From Parietichytrium sp. I65-24A (taxonomy: Eukaryota > Sar > Bigyra > Thraustochytrida > Thraustochytriidae), in the NCBI GenBank assembly GCA_012862575.1, contig BLSF01000010.1, positions 124,001 to 188,000 on the forward strand: a DNA stretch of 64,000 nucleotides, written 5' to 3'. The notes beneath the pieces were generated by a model. It was not told where the DNA came from and did no database searches. It saw nothing but the letters and a program-made list of their open reading frames with translations. A program made the position numbers and the translations under genes. Positions 61,738 through 64,000 of the stretch are shown piece by piece (the first letter of the stretch is position 1; every line of letters begins with the position of its first letter).

Positions 61738-62617
61738 TCAAGCTTGGTCCCACAACTGGCCGAGCGGAGCGTCTTTGCTAGACTGGATGACGTCCAGAGT
61801 ACCGGCCTCAATGTCCTTGGCAAGCTCTTCGATAGACTTGTCAGCGTCTAGAACCTGCCACTTGTCCGTGGCCATGCTCATAAAGTTATCAAGCACCTTG
61901 CGCTGAAAGTCCTCTTTCTCGTATCTCTCCTCGCCGAACTGGCCGCGCTCCATTGCCTTCTCGATCGGCAAGTGCAGGAAAAAGACTTTGTCGGGCGCAG
62001 GAAGGCCCACCTCCGGGGCGCGACACCACTCCAGGCTCTGACCCTCCTTCGCGCCGGTGAAACAGACGCCACTGTATGCATAACGATCCGCAATCAAAGT
62101 GACGCCCTCGTTGAGCTTGTTCCGAATCATGTCCGCGGACTCCCACCTGTTGGCCGAGAAGAGCAAGTGAATAGCCTTGTCGCTCAGTTCGACTCCATTC
62201 TTCAAATACGAATCAATGATCTGCCCGGTTTGTGTAGTCCTGTCAGGAAACTTGCAAAGCTCGGCCTTGATCGACCGAGCCTTGAGGGCCTCGACAAGCC
62301 TCGATGTCTGCGTCGTCTTGCCGCATCTGTCCACGCCTTCGAACCTGTTCGCCGCCACATTTCCACCAATCATCATCAATCGTCAATCATCAATCGTCAA
62401 TTATCCACACCAAAATCCATCGCCGGATCGCCGTATCAACCATCGCCAGCACTCATTCAGCATCAAACTTCCATTTCCATCCCTTCCACCCTTCCACATT
62501 TCCGCCTCCCCACTCCCCACTCCCCACTCCTTATCCACACTCCTTATCCACAACGCGGCAACAAACTCACACTATGAACGCTCCTCGACCCTTGCTCATC
62601 TCGGCATGCGCTGACAT
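61738..62617 (-). CDS. Thymidylate kinase (dTMP kinase)
   Basis: Exons 62571-62617 and 61738-62344 (226-bp intron, GTGAGT...AACAG) give 217 residues. The 47-bp first exon encodes MSAHAEMSKGRGAFI plus the start of Val, and joins to FEGVDRCGKTTQ, recreating the family opening RGAxIVFEGVDRCGKTTQ; unspliced reading gives an odd MMMIGGNVAANRFEG, so splicing is clearly right. P-loop Lys25. Further marks: CKFPDRTTQTGQIID, HLLFSANRWE, LIADRYAYSGV (the DRY motif) and the lid FGEERYEKEDFQ. It phosphorylates dTMP to dTDP for DNA synthesis. An in-frame second ATG at 62599 could also start. No organelle targeting signal. Confidence 0.95.
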
Positions 62618-63585
62618 TATACGCTCCCTCACACCACACTCGCACCCTTGTCTTCTCTCTCTTTCTCCCTTTCTCTCTTTCCGAATCTCCTTCGCTCTCA
62701 CAGCTCTCACCGTCGTCCTTCGCTCTCTTCGCTCTCTTTGCTCCTTGGCTCTTCCAAGGTCTCCTGCCTCGACCTTATTCTTATCCGTAGCCGTACCCTA
62801 CCATATCTTGTCACATTTGAATTTTAAATTGTTTCTTGAATTTTGATAGAGAAATCAATAGTACCAATAGTTCTCTAATAGCAATATCACTGTCACGTGT
62901 ACAAGTACAGATAATGGCGGCGTATACTTAGATAAGAATGATTACTTAGATAACCGAAGAAGAACAATAGAGCATTCGCGTCCAAGAAGCTTCAGGGATA
63001 AGGCTAGATGGTGTTATTATATTATTGCTTGGTTATTTGGCGTGGGTAGTGTGGAGAGGAGGAGGTGGACTCCTATCCCACAGTAGCGTTAGCTATGCCA
63101 GCCAAGAGTCTTCACGCCACAGAGCGGGGTAGAAACTGCTACGACCGGGCCAGATACAGCGCCTTAAGAGCAACTACCAAAGGCTGTAGCCACTTGAAGA
63201 AAAACCCTACCTGGGCCACTCTCCCGTCACATGGGTCCCTATGTTTGCCTTTATCTATGACTTTTGCGTCCACCTCACGTCATCTATTCACCTCTGTCAC
63301 GTTCCCATCGTCTATTTCGGGTCCGCAGAACACGGCACCTTTGCGACACACCCACCCCTCCGTTACGCGGACCAGCGTCTGACGAAGGATTGGGTGGATG
63401 GACGGAGCAGGAAGGGTGCGTAAGGCTAGCTATCAGCCCATAAGAGCGAGGGGAGTCAGGAGAGGGGATAAAGGAGCAAGTGTCCGCGCGTACCAAAAGT
63501 CACACGGTTTTGATATAAGAAGGCGCGGCGGTAAGGTTTAATAAGGCCCGCGTGTGGTGCGAGAGCAGAGGTGAAGGAGGTGGAG
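62618..63585. other. Divergent promoter region, dTMP kinase and eIF3g
   Basis: 0.97 kb. CT-rich beside the kinase start, then AT-rich, then mixed. Frames at 63065-63496 have no protein features. Confidence 0.5.
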
Positions 63586-64000
63586 ATGGATCGCATGGAT
63601 TTCGGCGGCGGCTGGGCGGATGATGACGATGTCATCGACCCAAACTATTTGCCAGAGTCGACGGTGACCGGCCCTGATGAAAAGGGGATCAAGACATACG
63701 TGTCGTACCGCCTGAACGATGGCGAGAAGCAAAAGATAATAAGGTGAGCCCAAGAGGTTTTGTGTTGTTGTTGTTGTTGTCGGTTGAGGGTACGGAAATT
63801 TTGCGAGGTGTTTATATCTTGTTTTTTTTTGGGCTAGGTGTTGCGGAGCAGTTGCTGACCAAGAGTTGTTTGTTGCGAGCGCAGAAAAGTGAAGGTAGTC
63901 ACCAAGAAAAAGAGGGTGAGCAAGAGCATCCAGGAGCGCAAGGGATGGGCAAAGTTCGGCCTGTGCAAGGACGCTGGTCCTGGCCCTGAGGAGGAAACTA
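63586..64000 (+). CDS. Translation initiation factor eIF3 subunit G, 5' part
   Basis: Exon 1 is 63586-63743; exon 2 starts at 63885 after a 141-bp intron (GTGAGC...GCGCAG) and runs off the window. The visible 91 residues read MDRMDFGGGWADDDD at the start, then KGIKTYVSYRLNDGEKQKIIRKVKVVTKKKRVSKSIQERKGWAKFG-type sequence, then GPGPEEET. This matches the N-terminal eIF3g domain (IKTYxxYKxNDxGKKVKVxRTF...AVARRKxWxKFG...GP), which binds eIF3i. The zinc knuckle and RRM should lie beyond the window. The intron contains a GTT triplet run (63763-63780). Confidence 0.93.

Overview
The window is nuclear DNA of a unicellular eukaryote. Evidence: spliceosomal introns with GTRAGT donors, AG acceptors and in one case a perfect TACTAAC branch site; a cytosolic uS7/RPS5; eIF3g; a heterotrimeric G-protein alpha subunit; a mitochondrial processing peptidase with presequence; a DHCR7-type sterol reductase; an FTS/AKTIP-like UEV. 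Three genes point to a flagellated cell: a MAK/RCK-type kinase, a CEP72-like LRR/coiled-coil protein, and less firmly a FERM-IQ protein. A bacterial-type aspartate-semialdehyde dehydrogenase and the plant-like sterol reductase suggest a protist outside animals and fungi. A stramenopile of the labyrinthulomycete kind would fit, but that is a low-confidence guess. No rRNA, tRNA, CRISPR array or recognisable transposase or reverse transcriptase was seen.

Layout. 0-9 kb: the 5' end of a minus-strand gene leaving the window, a large FERM+IQ scaffold protein, a tiny three-exon two-pass membrane protein, and a three-exon coiled-coil protein. 9.5-24 kb (dense): MAK/RCK kinase, RPS5, FTS-like UEV, membrane-anchored cyclophilin-like protein, CEP72-like protein, ASADH, a quinone-oxidoreductase-like MDR enzyme, and a LiaF-C-like protein. 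Position 24995 is a single N. The roughly 1.2 kb on either side of it are near-identical copies, which look like two unmerged overlapping contig ends. 26.2-31.4 kb is gene-poor. 31-36 kb: an orphan phosphoprotein-like gene and DHCR7. 36.6-41.2 kb: a 1506-residue single-pass membrane protein. 43-53 kb: alpha/beta hydrolase, lumenal JmjC protein, ASNSD1-like protein, FSH1-like hydrolase, MPP-beta. 55-64 kb: exostosin-like glycosyltransferase, G-alpha, secretory DUF268 protein, thymidylate kinase, and the 5' end of eIF3g.

Most genes have no intron. Where introns occur they are short (56-226 bp) and lie mainly near the 5' end, so several true first exons are only 12-50 codons long. Genes are independent units with divergent promoter gaps or tight convergent 3' ends (9 bp between G-alpha and the DUF268 gene). 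Functional themes are housekeeping (translation, dTTP supply, mitochondrial import, amino-acid and sterol synthesis), cilium/centrosome, and secretory-pathway membrane proteins. Several ORFs begin at non-ATG codons if read at full length; starts given here are ATGs.
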